From positions 1 through 64,000 of the forward strand of contig JAFEBB010000039.1 in NCBI GenBank assembly GCA_018266075.1: a stretch of 64,000 nt of DNA. The letters run 5' to 3'. A model generated the notes under the pieces. The model saw nothing but the letters and a program-made list of their open reading frames with translations. It was not told the DNA's origin and did no database searches. A program made the position numbers and the translations under genes. Every line of letters begins with the position of its first letter. The first letter of the stretch is position 1. Below, piece after piece: positions 35,835-45,424 of this stretch. Source of the DNA: Deltaproteobacteria bacterium. Lineage in GTDB: Bacteria; Myxococcota; Myxococcia; Myxococcales; SZAS-1.

Positions 35835-36227
35835 CTACTTCTTGCTGCCCTGGACCACGTCGATAACGACCAGGGTGGCAGCCATGAGCTGCGAGAGCTT
35901 GGCGTCGAGGACCACCGAGACGCACTGCCCGAGCGCTGCGGCAAGCTCTTCGACCCGCGCCTCGGGCGTGCTCCGCACGACTTCACCGTCAACGCCGAGC
36001 GCCGCCGCGAGCGCCTCGAGCCACTTCACAGGCTCTGGAACGAGCGTGCGGCCCGTGGGCGTCAGGCTGAAGAAGATTCGGAGCTGCGTGCCCAGGACGA
36101 GCACGTCGCTCACATCCTCGCTCGCGTCGTCGTCCGTGGTGCGGCGCACGTATGGCGCCCACTCGAGGAGCCGCGGATGAATGGCCGGCACGGCCTCGAT
36201 GGCCGCTCTCAACCGGTCCGGTGTCAC
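35835..36227 (-). CDS. Hypothetical protein coupled to nitronate monooxygenase gene
   Basis: A 130-residue protein of unknown function, mostly alpha/beta: PDRLRAAIEAVPAIHPRLLE opens, EALAAALGVDGEV and ARVEELAAALGQCVSVVLDA follow. GTG 36227 overlaps the stop of the upstream monooxygenase gene (GTGA), so translation is coupled; an in-frame start 54 nt upstream inside that gene is less likely. Confidence 0.65.
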   Translation of the reverse strand: MTPDRLRAAIEAVPAIHPRLLEWAPYVRRTTDDDASEDVSDVLVLGTQLRIFFSLTPTGRTLVPEPVKWLEALAAALGVDGEVVRSTPEARVEELAAALGQCVSVVLDAKLSQLMAATLVVIDVVQGSKK

Positions 36228-37165
36228 GCGGCCCCGAGCCTGGCCTTGGCCTCCGCGTACTCGCTGCGGAGTCGCTCGCACAGCTCAGCCACGGTCGGGA
36301 TGTCACGAATCGCGCCCACGCCCTGCCCTGCGCTCCAGACCGTCTTCCAAGCCTTGGCTTCATCGTCGACGGGCTTGAGCTTCTGGCCGTAGTTCACGTC
36401 GCCCGGGCGCCCGAGCTGCGTCATGTCGTAGCCGGCCTTCTCGAGCGACGGCCGCATGAAGTTCGCCGGCACGCCGGAGACCGCGGGCGTGTAGAGGATG
36501 TCCTCCGCGCGCGACTCGAGCAGCATCTGCTTGTACGCCTCGCTGGCCGCGGACTCGCGCGTGCCGATGAAGCGGGTGCCGAGGTACGCGAGGTCCGCGC
36601 CCATGGCCTGCGCCGCGAGCACCTGCGCGCCGTGGTTCATGCAGCCCGCGAGCAGGAGCGTCTTGCTCCAGAAGGTGCGGATCTCCGAGACCAGCGCGAA
36701 GGGATTCAACGTACCCGCGTGCCCGCCCGCGCCATTGGCCACGGCGATGATTCCATCCACGCCGGCGTCCGCTGCCTTCTTCGCGTGATGCGCGTTGGTG
36801 ACGTCGTGGAAGACGACGCCGCCCCACGACTGCACCTTTCGAACCACTTCGCTCACCGCGCCAAGTGAGGTCACGACAATGGGCACGCGGTGCTTCTCCA
36901 GGATCGCGAGGTCGGCCTCCACGCGCGGATTGGTGCGATGCACCACCAGGTTCACCGCGTACGGAGCCGCGTCCGCGTTCAGGCCGGCCTTCAGCTCCGA
37001 GAGCCAACCGTCGAGCAGCTCGGTCGTCCGTGCGTTCAGCGCCGGGAAGCTGCCGATGATTCGCTGATTGCACGCCGCCTTCGTGAGCTCGACTCCGGAG
37101 ACCAGAAACATCGGCGCACAGAATGCGGGGATCGACAGGCGACCTTGGAGAGAAGAAGGGAGCAT
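36224..37165 (-). CDS. Nitronate monooxygenase family flavoprotein
   Basis: A 313-residue FMN-dependent TIM-barrel enzyme of the nitronate monooxygenase (2-nitropropane dioxygenase) family, which oxidises toxic alkyl nitronates. Motifs: the opening IPAFCAPMFLVSG, then GGVVFHDVTNAHHAKKAADAG, VANGAGGHAGTLNPF (the GGH block with the catalytic His), LLLAGCMNHGAQVLAAQAMG and YLGTRFIGTRESAAS. ATG 37165 gives the standard N-terminus; the longer in-frame extension is basic and unlike the family. Confidence 0.9.
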   Translation of the reverse strand: MLPSSLQGRLSIPAFCAPMFLVSGVELTKAACNQRIIGSFPALNARTTELLDGWLSELKAGLNADAAPYAVNLVVHRTNPRVEADLAILEKHRVPIVVTSLGAVSEVVRKVQSWGGVVFHDVTNAHHAKKAADAGVDGIIAVANGAGGHAGTLNPFALVSEIRTFWSKTLLLAGCMNHGAQVLAAQAMGADLAYLGTRFIGTRESAASEAYKQMLLESRAEDILYTPAVSGVPANFMRPSLEKAGYDMTQLGRPGDVNYGQKLKPVDDEAKAWKTVWSAGQGVGAIRDIPTVAELCERLRSEYAEAKARLGAA

Positions 37166-37375
37166 GTCGAGAGCCTGCCGAGACTGCGGATGAGTTGCCA
37201 AGGAGATTCGTGGCGCGCGACGCCACGCGCGCACACGCGATGCTGGAGCCTGCAAGCTCCACCTGTGGCGCAGGAGTTACATGTAGGCGCGCACCAGCCA
37301 CGCGTGAGGTCGCCCACTTCCGGGTGCGCACGAAGCTTGCTCTGTGATTCGACCCTCACTCGCGGAGGTGTCGAC

Positions 37376-37765
37376 GTGGGCCAGCAGAATGTCTCTCGCA
37401 TCAACCACGCAAACCGGCGAAAGGGGCCGCAGACCTCGCCGGAGTCCAGCTTGCTCGAGGCGCTCGGCCACGAGCGCGATCGCGCCCAGCGGCGATTCGA
37501 GCTGGTGCAGCGGGTGGTGGAGCAGCGCGATCAGCTCGTGGAGCAGGTCGACGCCATTCGCGAGCTCAGCGAGCGTTTGATGGAAGAGGACGAGCGAAAG
37601 CAGAAGCACATCGCCGCGCTCGAGGCCATTTTGGCCGTGCGCGACGGCCGGATCGGCGAGCTCGAGGTGAAGGTGCAGGCGCAGTCGACGCGCCTGCAAG
37701 AGCTGGAGCGGACGCTCAGCGTGCTCGCGGAGGCCGACGAGAAGCTTGATAGCCCGAGCCGGTAG
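37376..37765 (+). CDS. Coiled-coil protein
   Basis: A 129-residue protein that is almost entirely one coiled coil from about residue 30: heptads run through RRFELVQRVVEQRDQLVEQV, ELSERLMEEDERKQKHIAAL and RIGELEVKVQAQSTRLQELE. GTG 37376 has GGAGG 8 nt upstream, which selects it among in-frame starts. It may be a scaffolding or oligomerisation partner; no family is recognised. It ends 8 nt from the convergent lipoprotein gene. Confidence 0.7.
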   Translation: MGQQNVSRINHANRRKGPQTSPESSLLEALGHERDRAQRRFELVQRVVEQRDQLVEQVDAIRELSERLMEEDERKQKHIAALEAILAVRDGRIGELEVKVQAQSTRLQELERTLSVLAEADEKLDSPSR

Positions 37766-37773
37766 GCGCTGAG

Positions 37774-38736
37774 CTACGTCCCCGGACATTGAGGCGGCGG
37801 CGCAGGACCATCGGCGGCGATGGGGCCAAATCCGAACTCGCAATACGCGAGGCCGTGCGCCTCACCACAGCAGCCGCCCATCGACGCGCAGGTGCTGCAG
37901 TCGAGGAAGCAACTCCCCGAGACCGGATCGCAGTGGCTGCCACCGCCGCAGTCTGCGTCCGTCGCGCACCTGCAGAGCCCCGCGACGCAAGAGGAGCCAG
38001 AGTGCGCTCCGGGCGCTCGGCATTGGGCGTCGCTCTGGCACGGCGGGAGGCAGACACCAGATCCGAGCGATTCGGGCGTGAATGGATTGCACACCAGGCC
38101 GCCGGGACAATTGTTGGCAGCGGGCACGCAGCTCGGCACACAGAGGTTCGGCGGAGGAAGGAGCTGCGAGCCCAGCGAGCAGAGGCCATGGAAGCTCGGC
38201 GGCCCCGGACAATTGCTGCAGTTCGGATCGCTCGGAAGGTAGCAATTGGCGAGCGATCCAGTCCCGCCTTGTAAAATACAAACTTCGCCGCTCGGGCATG
38301 AGCCCTGAACGAGGGCGCCGCTGGGATCCGCGCCCGTGCACGGCGCACCGACATCGCCGTTTTCGTAGGGCGCGGCGGGCGGAGCAGTGCAGGTGCAGTC
38401 GCCGGTTGTCCCGGCCGTCCCCGTGGTTCCGCTCGAGGATCCGGTCGACGAGGTCGAAACGGACGGGCCACCCGACGAGCCTGACGAGCCGGACGCCGCC
38501 GTCGTGGCGCTGCTGGTCCCCGTCGAGGCCGCGGACGAGCCCGCCAGACCTCCGGTGGAGCCCGCCGCCGAGGAACCCGAGTCCGTCGAGCCTGCGGAGG
38601 TCCCGAGGCCCGCGGTGGTGCCGCTCGAGGACGACCCGAGGCCTCGCGTACCGACCGGCTGAAAGCAGCCCACGCCCACGCATGACAGAAGGCCAATCGC
38701 GAGGGTGGGTCGGAGATGGAAGCGCATGGCGTTCAC
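37774..38736 (-). CDS. Cys-rich lipoprotein with Ser/Thr/Gly linker
   Basis: A 320-residue predicted lipoprotein: MNAMRFHLRPTLAIGLLSCV then lipobox V-G-V-G-C. A Ser/Gly/Thr/Ala linker covers residues about 30-110. The mature body has about 30 cysteines in short disulphide modules (CVPAANNCPGGLVCNPF, CQSDAQCRAPGAHSGSSC, CRCATDADCGGGSHC), like the Dickkopf/EGF-type repeats of myxobacterial surface proteins. GTG 38736 overlaps the upstream stop; ATG 38727 is an equally good start. Third gene of a minus-strand operon of exported proteins. Confidence 0.78.
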   Translation of the reverse strand: MNAMRFHLRPTLAIGLLSCVGVGCFQPVGTRGLGSSSSGTTAGLGTSAGSTDSGSSAAGSTGGLAGSSAASTGTSSATTAASGSSGSSGGPSVSTSSTGSSSGTTGTAGTTGDCTCTAPPAAPYENGDVGAPCTGADPSGALVQGSCPSGEVCILQGGTGSLANCYLPSDPNCSNCPGPPSFHGLCSLGSQLLPPPNLCVPSCVPAANNCPGGLVCNPFTPESLGSGVCLPPCQSDAQCRAPGAHSGSSCVAGLCRCATDADCGGGSHCDPVSGSCFLDCSTCASMGGCCGEAHGLAYCEFGFGPIAADGPAPPPQCPGT

Positions 38737-38993
38737 GCGGAGCCGTCTGTTTTCAGGATGGGAGCGAGAGCGGTCGGCGGCTCAACCGGCACACCCATGA
38801 GCTCGAGCGTGCGCCTTGCGACGCGGATCAAAGTCTCGTTGCACGGCTCGCAACCGCCTCCGCAGCACCTCGGCCAGCGCAGCTTTCCGTCGGAGTCGAC
38901 GCGATCGCGGATCACGGGCCGAACGCAGTCCACGTAGTACGAGGCCAGTCCAATCTCTTTGGCCGCGGTGGCAAGGGCTTCGTCGAGCAGCAT
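38733..38993 (-). CDS. Small cytoplasmic protein with CCGGGCEPC motif
   Basis: An 86-residue protein, helical at both ends, with the central sequence RCCGGGCEPCNETLIRV. The CC-x3-C-x2-C cluster recalls the oxidoreductase-like small domain (CC-x-x-x-C-x-x-C), and could bind zinc or an Fe-S cluster; this is a pattern match only. It starts 3 nt after the secreted-protein gene stop and its stop overlaps the start of the Cys-rich lipoprotein gene, so the three form one operon. Confidence 0.6.
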   Translation of the reverse strand: MLLDEALATAAKEIGLASYYVDCVRPVIRDRVDSDGKLRWPRCCGGGCEPCNETLIRVARRTLELMGVPVEPPTALAPILKTDGSA

Positions 38994-38996
38994 GCG

Positions 38997-39857
38997 CTAG
39001 GGACACGAATCGCCGGGCACCTGGGTCGAGGTCCAGCATCCACCCGCGGCACCGGTGCCCGAATAGAGCAAGTTGGGCGCGACCTCCAGATCCGGCGGCG
39101 GGTTGATGATCACCACACCCGTGCCGGCGTAGGGCGCGCCGAAGGTGGAGTTGTCCTCGCACGTGTTGAGCGTGGTCGCGTCTTGCTGAAACGATGGGCC
39201 CATCCAGAAATCAATATGCAAGTAGCTCTGCGGAACGCAGCCCGCGGGCGGCGACGGATCGTCGGTGTCGTCGGGCGACAGGTGGCAGTTCCACTCGTCG
39301 CCACACTCCAGACACGAGTCCTCCATGATGAAGTACTTCTTAACCTCCGGGTTATAGATGATTGTTCCCGGGCTCAGCGTCGCGCCGCCCGCGCTCTCGC
39401 TCCCTTGGTCGGACGCAGCCGCCGTGATGGGATCGTCAAACGTCCCTGTGCCCTCGGTGGCCACTTGATGTTGCTGGGGACCGAGGCCGGGGAAGGCGAT
39501 GTCGTTGCAGTTGTGCTGGCTCTCGACGGTGCACGAGTTATCGTTGAATCCATAGTACGTCATGTAGACGTTCTGCCAGATTGCACAGTTCGCGGCCCCG
39601 TGACAGCCGCACGCCTCGACAGCGCCCGTGCTCCCCGAGCTCGATCCCGTGCCGGAGCCGGAGGCGGATCCCGTGCTGGTCGAGGTCGAGCCGGAGCCGC
39701 TCGGGCTGGTCGAGGTCGTGCTCGAGCCTGACGTCGTCGCGCCGGTGGCTGCGGAGCCGGTGCTGCTGGTGGACGTCGACGGGCTTGCCGGGCTTCCGTT
39801 GCACGCGGCGAGCGCAAGGACCAACGGGAGCACGGCGGTCAGCAAGCGTGTGGGCAT
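38997..39857 (-). CDS. Lipoprotein with a secreted domain of fungal/actinobacterial type
   Basis: A 286-residue predicted lipoprotein: MPTRLLTAVLPLVLALAACN (Cys19), then a Ser/Thr/Gly linker to about residue 80. The globular part reads MTYYGFNDNSC, IAFPGLGP, GTGTFDDPITAA, LSPGTIIYNPEVKKYFIMED and CLECGDEW. I recall this TYYGFNDN...GTGTY-x-DPIT...YFIMED-x-C-x-x-C pattern from secreted proteins of fungi and actinomycetes; its role is not known to me. The mature part has many cysteines. First gene of a three-gene operon with a TAGAAT-N6-ATG start. Confidence 0.78.
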   Translation of the reverse strand: MPTRLLTAVLPLVLALAACNGSPASPSTSTSSTGSAATGATTSGSSTTSTSPSGSGSTSTSTGSASGSGTGSSSGSTGAVEACGCHGAANCAIWQNVYMTYYGFNDNSCTVESQHNCNDIAFPGLGPQQHQVATEGTGTFDDPITAAASDQGSESAGGATLSPGTIIYNPEVKKYFIMEDSCLECGDEWNCHLSPDDTDDPSPPAGCVPQSYLHIDFWMGPSFQQDATTLNTCEDNSTFGAPYAGTGVVIINPPPDLEVAPNLLYSGTGAAGGCWTSTQVPGDSCP

Positions 39858-39869
39858 GGGGCGATTCTA
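39855..39869 (-). promoter_or_regulatory. TANNNT-N6-ATG leaderless-type promoter
   Basis: On the minus strand TAGAAT (39869-39864), CGCCCC, then ATG 39857. Drives the three-gene secreted-protein operon. Confidence 0.5.
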
Positions 39870-39914
39870 GGTCGTTCAAGCTGCCCTGTCCGCGCCCTTC
39901 CCGCTTCGCGCTGA

Positions 39915-39929
39915 TACCCTCGCCCAATG
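39915..39929 (+). promoter_or_regulatory. TANNNT-N6-ATG leaderless-type promoter
   Basis: TACCCT at 39915-39920, CGCCCA, then ATG 39927. It faces away from the similar box at 39855-39869. Confidence 0.5.
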
Positions 39930-40907
39930 ACTCGCTGCACGTCGCCGGCGCCTCTCGTGCCTGTCTTGCTGATTTCTCTCTGCGCATGCGGCTCGAAGCC
40001 GGCTCCGACGGTCACCCCGCCGCTCGCTTGCAACGGCCATCCCGAGCTCTGCGGACGCTCATACAACGCCGTCGCCTACGCGGGCACGCATGACGCCTAC
40101 GCCGACACGGACGAGAACTTTCTCGCCCACGACCAAACCGTCCCGATTCCGCGCCAGCTCGACGACGGCATTCGCGTGATTCACATCGAGGCCCACGCCT
40201 ACGACGGCGGCGTGTTCGCGTGTCACTCGGATTGCTATCTCGGACAGGAGCCGCTCATCGACGAGATGCAGAGCGTGAACGCGTTCCTCGACTCGAATCC
40301 GCGCGAGGTGGTGACGCTGCTGCTCGAGCGCAGCGACGCGACCATCACCGCCGATGACATTGGCTTTGCCATGCGTGACGCGGGCCTCGCGCCGAAGATG
40401 CGCACGCAGTCGCTCGGCCAACCCTGGCCCACGCTCGGCGAGTTGGTCGACGCGGGCACGCGCGCGGTCGCGTTCCTCGACGATCCGAGCGGCTCCAATT
40501 ATCCCTGGCTGCTGCCGCGTTGGGACTTCACCTGGGAGACGCCGTGGGACAACGAGACGCCGCAGGACTTCGGTCGTTGCGATGCGGATCGGGGAACGAA
40601 AGGCAATTCCCTCTACGTCGTCGACACCTATCTCGAGGATTGGCCTGTGCAGAGCGCGGCCCACGAAGCGCTTATCAATTACAACCCGTTCTTGATTGAT
40701 CGCCTGCTCGACTGTCAGCAGAAGGAGCAGGCTCTGCCCAACTTTGTCATGGTTGATTTCTACGATGTGAGCGACGTCTTCCGAGTGGTCGACATGCTCA
40801 ACGGGTTCGTGCCCGCACCGCGCGACATCAGCGGATTTCCGCCGAACGTTTTCGTCGACGGAGGCGCCGTGGTGGATGTCGATGCAGGCCCGGGTGACGG
40901 CGGGTAG
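39927..40907 (+). CDS. PI-PLC-like phosphodiesterase lipoprotein
   Basis: A 326-residue predicted lipoprotein (MTRCTSPAPLVPVLLISLCAC, lipobox). The mature protein matches the phosphatidylinositol-specific phospholipase C X-domain-like fold: VAYAGTHDAYADTD holds the first catalytic His, QLDDGIRVIHIEAH the metal/substrate-binding strand, and VFACHSDCYLG the second His; FLDSNPREVVTLLLE and VAFLDDPSG continue the barrel. It would cleave a phosphodiester in a phospholipid or a related head group at the cell surface. The acidic tail is DAGPGDGG. Confidence 0.82.
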   Translation: MTRCTSPAPLVPVLLISLCACGSKPAPTVTPPLACNGHPELCGRSYNAVAYAGTHDAYADTDENFLAHDQTVPIPRQLDDGIRVIHIEAHAYDGGVFACHSDCYLGQEPLIDEMQSVNAFLDSNPREVVTLLLERSDATITADDIGFAMRDAGLAPKMRTQSLGQPWPTLGELVDAGTRAVAFLDDPSGSNYPWLLPRWDFTWETPWDNETPQDFGRCDADRGTKGNSLYVVDTYLEDWPVQSAAHEALINYNPFLIDRLLDCQQKEQALPNFVMVDFYDVSDVFRVVDMLNGFVPAPRDISGFPPNVFVDGGAVVDVDAGPGDGG

Positions 40908-40911
40908 CCTG

Positions 40912-41553
40912 CTACGAACCTACCGACGGTGGACTCGGAATCCACTTTCGCGTGACGCCCGCGACCGTGAACTTCATCTCGAACTCGGTCAGCGAATCGG
41001 GGAGATGGGCGTGGGCCGCGCGAAACTTCGCGTAGCTCTCCGGCTGCATCCACTTCGTAAGCCAGTAATCGCCATCGGTCTTGGCGTGTGCGAGCACCGC
41101 GCGCGAGCTGGGATCGTAAATGGAGAAATCCATCTCCGGCTGCATCGTCGGGTCGGGCCACCACAGCGCGTCGTCGCCGATTCGCTGAACGTACTTCATC
41201 ATCGAAGCCATCGGTCCAGGCAGCACGGCGATATCTGGCAGCGGCTTTCCTTCCGGCACGCGCACGTAGACGCCGACCTCGCCGCCATATCCACCGGGAG
41301 CCTTCGGTCCCCAGAGGAACTGCTGGCACCAGCCCATCCACGGCTGGATGATGACGTCGCGCCCATCGATCTCCGCGTTGAAGACGGCGGTCGCGTAGCC
41401 CGGCCAGTGGACAGCCGCGAATGACGGGAGCACCGCACAGGCATTGCGCCACTCGGGGCCCACGGAGTCGTAGGCGAAACCGTTCTCGATGGTCCTGACG
41501 GTTGGCGTTTCGAGCGCCTTGTTCAGATCGGGCCTTGTGAAAGCCGTGGTCAT
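40912..41553 (-). CDS. Hypothetical protein
   Basis: A 213-residue soluble protein of unknown function with no signal peptide. Distinctive segments are FAAVHWPGYATAVFNAEIDG, PWMGWCQQFLWGPKAPGGYG and WLTKWMQPESYAKFRAAH; it is rich in Trp, Pro and aromatic residues. GGGGGA lies 6-10 nt upstream of ATG 41553, which selects this start over an upstream in-frame one. Convergent with the PI-PLC-like gene, 4 nt apart. Confidence 0.7.
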   Translation of the reverse strand: MTTAFTRPDLNKALETPTVRTIENGFAYDSVGPEWRNACAVLPSFAAVHWPGYATAVFNAEIDGRDVIIQPWMGWCQQFLWGPKAPGGYGGEVGVYVRVPEGKPLPDIAVLPGPMASMMKYVQRIGDDALWWPDPTMQPEMDFSIYDPSSRAVLAHAKTDGDYWLTKWMQPESYAKFRAAHAHLPDSLTEFEMKFTVAGVTRKWIPSPPSVGS

Positions 41554-41684
41554 CGTCTTCCCCCTCTGCACCGGCAGAATCGCCGCGCGGCATCCTCGCA
41601 CGATGCCGCCGTTGACGCGGCCGTCGGAAGAAGCGCCAGCCGTCAGCCCGCCCCGTCACTGAGCAGACACACCGCCGAGCGTCG

Positions 41685-41713
41685 TTGCCCGCGCGCCCCA
41701 GCCAGCTTAAGAA
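41685..41713 (+). promoter_or_regulatory. Candidate sigma-70-type promoter for ettA
   Basis: TTGCCC (41685-41690), a 17-nt spacer and TAAGAA (41708-41713), 28 nt before the ettA start. Both hexamers match the consensus at four positions; one of few places here with plausible spacing. Confidence 0.35.
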
Positions 41714-41741
41714 GCCCAATCTCCGCTCCCGCGAGGCCGGC

Positions 41742-43418
<1,677 letters not shown>

Positions 43419-43468
43419 AGCTTCTCCTCGGCTGGTGCGTTGATCAGCGCATCACCGAGGGGAACTCC

Positions 43469-43960
43469 ATGAGAGTCGCGGCATTCGTCCTCGCGGTCGT
43501 GGCGTGCGCGTCGACGCCGCCGGCCAGCGACGCACCCAAGTTCATGGTCAAAGGCGTGGCGCAGCGCTCGGGCCAGTACTGCGGCGGCGCGGCACCGTCG
43601 CCCGAGATGATCAAGCAGGCGCAGACGCCGCGCGTCACCACCGAGCGCTTCGACGTGCTTCGCGGCAAGGGCGCCGACGGCGAGCTGGTCACGTCTTTCA
43701 ACCCCGACACGAAGGGCCAGTTCTCGGTCTCGCTTCCGCCCGGCGATTACTGCGTCACGGAGGCCGGCAAGCGCGAGGTTCCCAAGAACGGCGACGGGAT
43801 GTACGTCGACGCCGCGTGCATGAAGCAGTGGCGCGCGAGCTGCAGCCTCGTGTGGCACGTGGACGCCAAGGACATCGACGGAAGCTTCACGCTTGCCTCG
43901 CCGTGCTTTGGGCCCTGCTACCGTGGCCCGATGCCGCCCGCCGCTGCGCCGCACCGCTGA
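43469..43960 (+). CDS. Lipoprotein with carboxypeptidase-regulatory-like fold
   Basis: A 163-residue predicted lipoprotein: MRVAAFVLAVVACAS with lipobox A-V-V-A-C (Cys13). The mature part, KGVAQRSGQYCGGA and FNPDTKGQFSVSLPPGDYCV, has the strand pattern of a carboxypeptidase-regulatory/transthyretin-like sandwich (a G-x-F-x-x-x-L-P-P-G-x-Y block). Six further cysteines lie in the C-terminal half. GAGGGG is 8 nt before the ATG. Function unknown. Confidence 0.72.
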   Translation: MRVAAFVLAVVACASTPPASDAPKFMVKGVAQRSGQYCGGAAPSPEMIKQAQTPRVTTERFDVLRGKGADGELVTSFNPDTKGQFSVSLPPGDYCVTEAGKREVPKNGDGMYVDAACMKQWRASCSLVWHVDAKDIDGSFTLASPCFGPCYRGPMPPAAAPHR

Positions 43961-43966
43961 GTTCGG

Positions 43967-44005
43967 TTGGGACGCTCGCGAAACTCGGCCCATAATCCGG
44001 GCGTG
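43967..44005 (+). promoter_or_regulatory. Promoter with -35 and -10, leaderless start
   Basis: TTGGGA (43967-43972), an 18-nt spacer, CATAAT (43991-43996), then CCGGGC and GTG 44003. The best-formed promoter of the leaderless set. The in-frame TTG at 43967 is thus part of the -35 box rather than a start codon. Confidence 0.6.
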
Positions 44006-45418
44006 AAGCTGCCCGTCTACTCAGCCGCGATCGCCCTCCTCTGCGGCGTGCTGCTTTACGCCGGTCCGGCGCTTCTCTCGCAGCCTCTGCCAACGTGGAG
44101 CTCGTTCGCGTTCGGCGCGCTGCTCATCGTGTACGCGAGCTCCATGGGTCGCACGGTGGCTCGCCTCTACCGCTCCGCCGAAGAGCGCTGGGCTTCGCGG
44201 TCGACGACGCTCCGAACGCTCGCTGGAATCGCAGGCGCGCTGCTCGTCGGCGGCGCCTCGCAATTCGCCCTCATCAGCGGCGCCGACGCGGGCCACATGC
44301 ACATGGCGCCCGCGCTCACGCCCTTCCTGGTGGGGTTGCCGCTGCTCTTTCAGGTGGCGTTCAACGTCCTCAGCGCCGCGCTGGTGCATGCCACGCGGAG
44401 GGTTCGCCACGTGCGCACGCGCATGGAGGCGCTCGCCATGTCCACCGCGCTCATGGCGTCGATCCTCGCGCTGGTGCTGCGATCGACGATCCAGGTCGAC
44501 CTGCGCACGAGCAACAGCTCCGTGGCCACGATCGCGAGCGTCTCGCTGTTCGCGCTCATCACCGTGCTCCTCAGCGCTGGACCTGTTCGCGGCTTCACCC
44601 GGCTCGCTGCGGGGCGCCTGAGCGCTTCGCTGCAGCGCTCGGCTGAAGCACTCGGCGAAGTGGGCCGCGGCAACCTCGACGTGCAGCTCCCCGTCGAAGG
44701 CCAGGACGAGATCGCGCAGATGGGCACGGCCTTCAACGCCATGGTCGCGGGCCTGCGCGAGAAGAGCTTCTTGGAGGAGGCCTTCGGTCGCTACGCGTCG
44801 CCGGCCGTGCTTGCGGCGCTCCGCGAAGCCGGCGGACTCACCGTGCACACCGCGCGTCGGGAGGCCACCGTCCTCTACGCCGACGTGCGCGGCTTCACGG
44901 CGTGGAGTGAGTCGGTCTCGCCCGAAGAAGTGATGCGCGCGCTGAACCTCTACTTCGAGCGCATCGTGCAGGTGGTCGAGGGTCACGGCGGCTACGTGAA
45001 CAAGTTCATCGGCGACGCGATCATGGTCATCTTTGGCGCGCCGCACGCGCAGCCCGATCACGCGGCGCGCGCCGTCGCGTGTGCGCGCGGGATGCAGACC
45101 GCGCTCGCGGAGATGAACCGCGCCCAGGCGTTTGGCACGAAGGAGCTGCAGATCGGCATCGGCGTGAACACCGGGCCGCTCGTGGCCGGAACGCTCGGCT
45201 CCGAGCGGCGCGCGGAGTACACCGTCATCGGCGACACCGTGAACGTGGCCGCGCGGCTCACCAGCAACGCCAGGCCTGGCGAGATCCTCGTGGGCGCCGC
45301 GACGGCGCAGGAGGCAGGCCTCGATGGCCTTGAGCCCATCGAGCCCCTCAAGGTGAAAGGGAAGGCCGAGCCGCTCGAGGTCTATCGCGCGCGTGAGCTC
45401 ACGAAGGCCGCTTCCTGA
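44003..45418 (+). CDS. Membrane-bound class III adenylate/guanylate cyclase
   Basis: A 471-residue inner-membrane cyclase making cAMP or cGMP. The first 200 residues contain about six hydrophobic helices; a HAMP-like linker follows (LGEVGRGNLDVQLPVEGQDE to FNAMVAGLREK). The catalytic domain has ATVLYADVRGFTAWSE (metal-binding Asp), GGYVNKFIGDAIMVIFGAPH (second Asp), and GVNTGPLVAGTLGSERRAEY then VIGDTVNVAARLTS. All these are standard class III residues, so it is likely active, signalling from the membrane to cytoplasmic cyclic-nucleotide receptors. Confidence 0.93.
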   Translation: MKLPVYSAAIALLCGVLLYAGPALLSQPLPTWSSFAFGALLIVYASSMGRTVARLYRSAEERWASRSTTLRTLAGIAGALLVGGASQFALISGADAGHMHMAPALTPFLVGLPLLFQVAFNVLSAALVHATRRVRHVRTRMEALAMSTALMASILALVLRSTIQVDLRTSNSSVATIASVSLFALITVLLSAGPVRGFTRLAAGRLSASLQRSAEALGEVGRGNLDVQLPVEGQDEIAQMGTAFNAMVAGLREKSFLEEAFGRYASPAVLAALREAGGLTVHTARREATVLYADVRGFTAWSESVSPEEVMRALNLYFERIVQVVEGHGGYVNKFIGDAIMVIFGAPHAQPDHAARAVACARGMQTALAEMNRAQAFGTKELQIGIGVNTGPLVAGTLGSERRAEYTVIGDTVNVAARLTSNARPGEILVGAATAQEAGLDGLEPIEPLKVKGKAEPLEVYRARELTKAAS

Positions 45419-45424
45419 CGCGCC

